Assembly (NCBI GenBank): GCA_003667245.1
Contig: RCNN01000115.1
Coordinates: 1-60,565 of the forward strand
DNA from: Heterostelium multicystogenum
Taxonomy: Eukaryota > Evosea > Eumycetozoa > Acytosteliales > Acytosteliaceae
Length of the DNA stretch: 60,565 bases
Reading direction: 5' to 3'
Shown: piece by piece, positions 59,562 to 60,565 of the stretch
How positions within the stretch are numbered: position 1 is the first letter of the stretch
Layout: the number at the start of each line of letters is the position of its first letter
Program-made: the position numbers and the translations under genes
Notes under the pieces: generated by a model
Database searches by the model: none
Seen by the model: the letters and a program-made list of their open reading frames with translations, nothing else
What the model was told of the DNA's origin: nothing

Positions 59562-60565
59562 TTATTTATCAATTTCAATCTCTTTCTTTGTTGCTTCGTC
59601 GTTTCCACCGATTTCAATAGAGTTGGATTGAGTTGATGCTTGTGGGGCAGCATGTGAAGTGAGAGTGTGAACCATGTCCATGACCATGACCAGCCTTTCT
59701 CTTCTTTTGGTCTTCGGCGGGTCTGTAGTAGAGAGTTCCAAAAACAAGGAATGCTCCAAACCATTGAGCATTAGTAAAGCTGATGTGGCTGAAAAAGAGA
59801 ATGGTCGACAAGAGAATTGAGAATACTTGTCTGGTGACATTGATTGTCGAGAAAATGAGTGCTCCAAACTCCTTGATTGTATAGTAGATAACCAATTGTC
59901 CCCAAACTTGCACAGATCGAAAGAAGAATGTGGAATCATATACGAACTTCTGATGAGTCATTGCAAATTCAAGGCTGGGAAAAGTCTACCGTTTTAACAT
60001 CAAAGCTAATAGTTAAAAAGTTGCATTAATATAACTTGATCATACTAAGCTGTAGTACTATTGGTAGATGAAGCTTACTGAACAAACAAATCAAAGCAGA
60101 GAATGAATTTACATAGATCATTTGATCGTAAGTGGTCATAGTGTAACCCTTAAACATCTTTTCTTGGAAGGTTGAAGTGAAACTGTCGAAAAACATGTAT
60201 GCGCCATCAAAATAAGACCATATGGAGTACTACCCATCATGTCACCAGATGAAATTTTCTATCATGTGATGAGAATTCAATCAAGAGAACAAAGATTAGT
60301 TAGCTGTCTGCTCGTCTGTTTGCTTACTGCTGCTTGATTGCTACTTACAACCCGATAAAAAAGAAAATCATGCAACCAGCTGTGAACGGAGAATGCAATG
60401 AGATAGTCCTTGATGGTGTACTGTGTGCCGCTGATGAAAGTTCCGACCAACATGACAGGCATCATCTTACCACACTTACCTAGTGTTTGAGTTGGAAGTT
60501 GACGTACTTCAAGGCTTCGTATTGGCACCATGTGGCGCAAAAGTTTGATAAAGATACTCCAAGAT
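59562..60565 (-). CDS. SLC35B-type nucleotide-sugar/PAPS transporter (partial, 5' end outside window)
   Basis: Multi-pass Golgi/ER antiporter of the UAA/SLC35B group. The window holds the C-terminal two thirds: LPTQTLGKCGKMMPVMLVGT, FISGTQYTIKDYLIAF; then DGAYMFFDSFTSTFQEKMFK, GYTMTTYDQMIYVNSFSALI; then SVQVWGQLVIYYTIKEFGAL, IFSTINVTRQVFSILLSTIL and FTNAQWFGAFLVFGTLYY. FDSFTSTFQ..M.K and WGQL.IYYTI..FGAL....T.RQ..SILLS fit the PAPS transporters SLC35B2/B3 better than the UDP-galactose type SLC35B1. The tail is His/Gly-rich (GHGHGHGSHSHF) in one frame, or continues as HTLTSHAAPQASTQSNSIEI, with KKEIEIDK-stop at 59562, in the other. Introns lie near 60350-60245 and 60050-59960. The start codon is beyond the window. 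Confidence 0.85.

Noticed and set aside
1..60565. Programmed ribosomal frameshifting as the cause of frame breaks
   Set aside because: No shared slippery sequence; breaks occur in both directions, several per gene, in unrelated housekeeping genes.
1..60565. CRISPR array, prokaryotic operons or integrated virus
   Set aside because: No regularly spaced direct repeats with unique spacers; genes are intron-bearing eukaryotic ones; no viral replication or capsid gene was recognised.

Overview
The window is nuclear DNA of a social amoeba (Dictyostelia). The evidence is AT-rich intergenic DNA with simple repeats, tight gene packing with many short GT..AG introns, poly-Asn and poly-Gln tracts, and dictyostelid-type families: a CudA-like DNA-binding protein, a B-box plus kelch-like protein, secreted IPT/TIG-like proteins, and ABCB, VPS50, BLOC1S4 and DDX56 genes. 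The species cannot be fixed from sequence alone. Coding DNA is clearly less AT-rich than the spacers, which fits a dictyostelid outside D. discoideum itself. Almost every gene carries one or more single-base frame breaks inside conserved domains, so the assembly looks like a draft. I give full gene spans and note the breaks rather than calling pseudogenes.

Layout. 0-5 kb: the 3' tip of a low-complexity gene facing a full ABCB transporter. 5-6.9 kb: a long spacer holding unresolved coding-like fragments. 6.9-12.5 kb: a WRN-type exonuclease-like gene with degenerate catalytic residues, divergent from VPS50 (syndetin). 12.8-21.1 kb: accessory-looking genes, namely a GPI-type cell-surface protein, a B-box/kelch protein, a broken zinc-finger protein with trinucleotide arrays, and a small secreted protein. 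21-23 kb: a gene-poor stretch with a tRNA-Gln(UUG), a possible gene relic and a perfect hairpin. 23-28.9 kb: tyrosine aminotransferase, a DDX56 helicase with a very long acidic insert, and a Cys-rich membrane protein. 29-34 kb: BLOC1S4, mitochondrial bL36m, a mitofissin (Atg44/DUF1748)-like gene, a DHHC palmitoyltransferase and mL45. 34-38 kb: a CudA-like factor with a long upstream region, then a small three-exon membrane protein. 38-47.4 kb: eIF2B-gamma, a Nudix hydrolase, an AFG1-like ATPase, a JMJD7-like hydroxylase and a bacterial-type PEP carboxylase. 47.8-60.6 kb: a divergent aquaporin, a TLC-domain protein, an IPT/TIG membrane protein, a membrane-anchored leishmanolysin-like protease, gamma-glutamyl hydrolase, a YEATS protein and a PAPS-transporter-like SLC35B (cut by the window end).

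Most genes are ordinary housekeeping loci arranged as divergent pairs with 200-450 bp shared upstream regions, or as convergent pairs with only 30-100 bp between stop codons. Several neighbours between 30 and 43 kb act in or on mitochondria (bL36m, mitofissin-like, mL45, AFG1L). The most interesting items are the small split gene for a mitofissin-like protein, an aquaporin whose two NPA boxes are both altered, the exonuclease with substituted metal ligands, an M8 protease joined to an IPT/TIG domain and a membrane anchor, and the zinc-finger/IDG protein next to complementary trinucleotide arrays.
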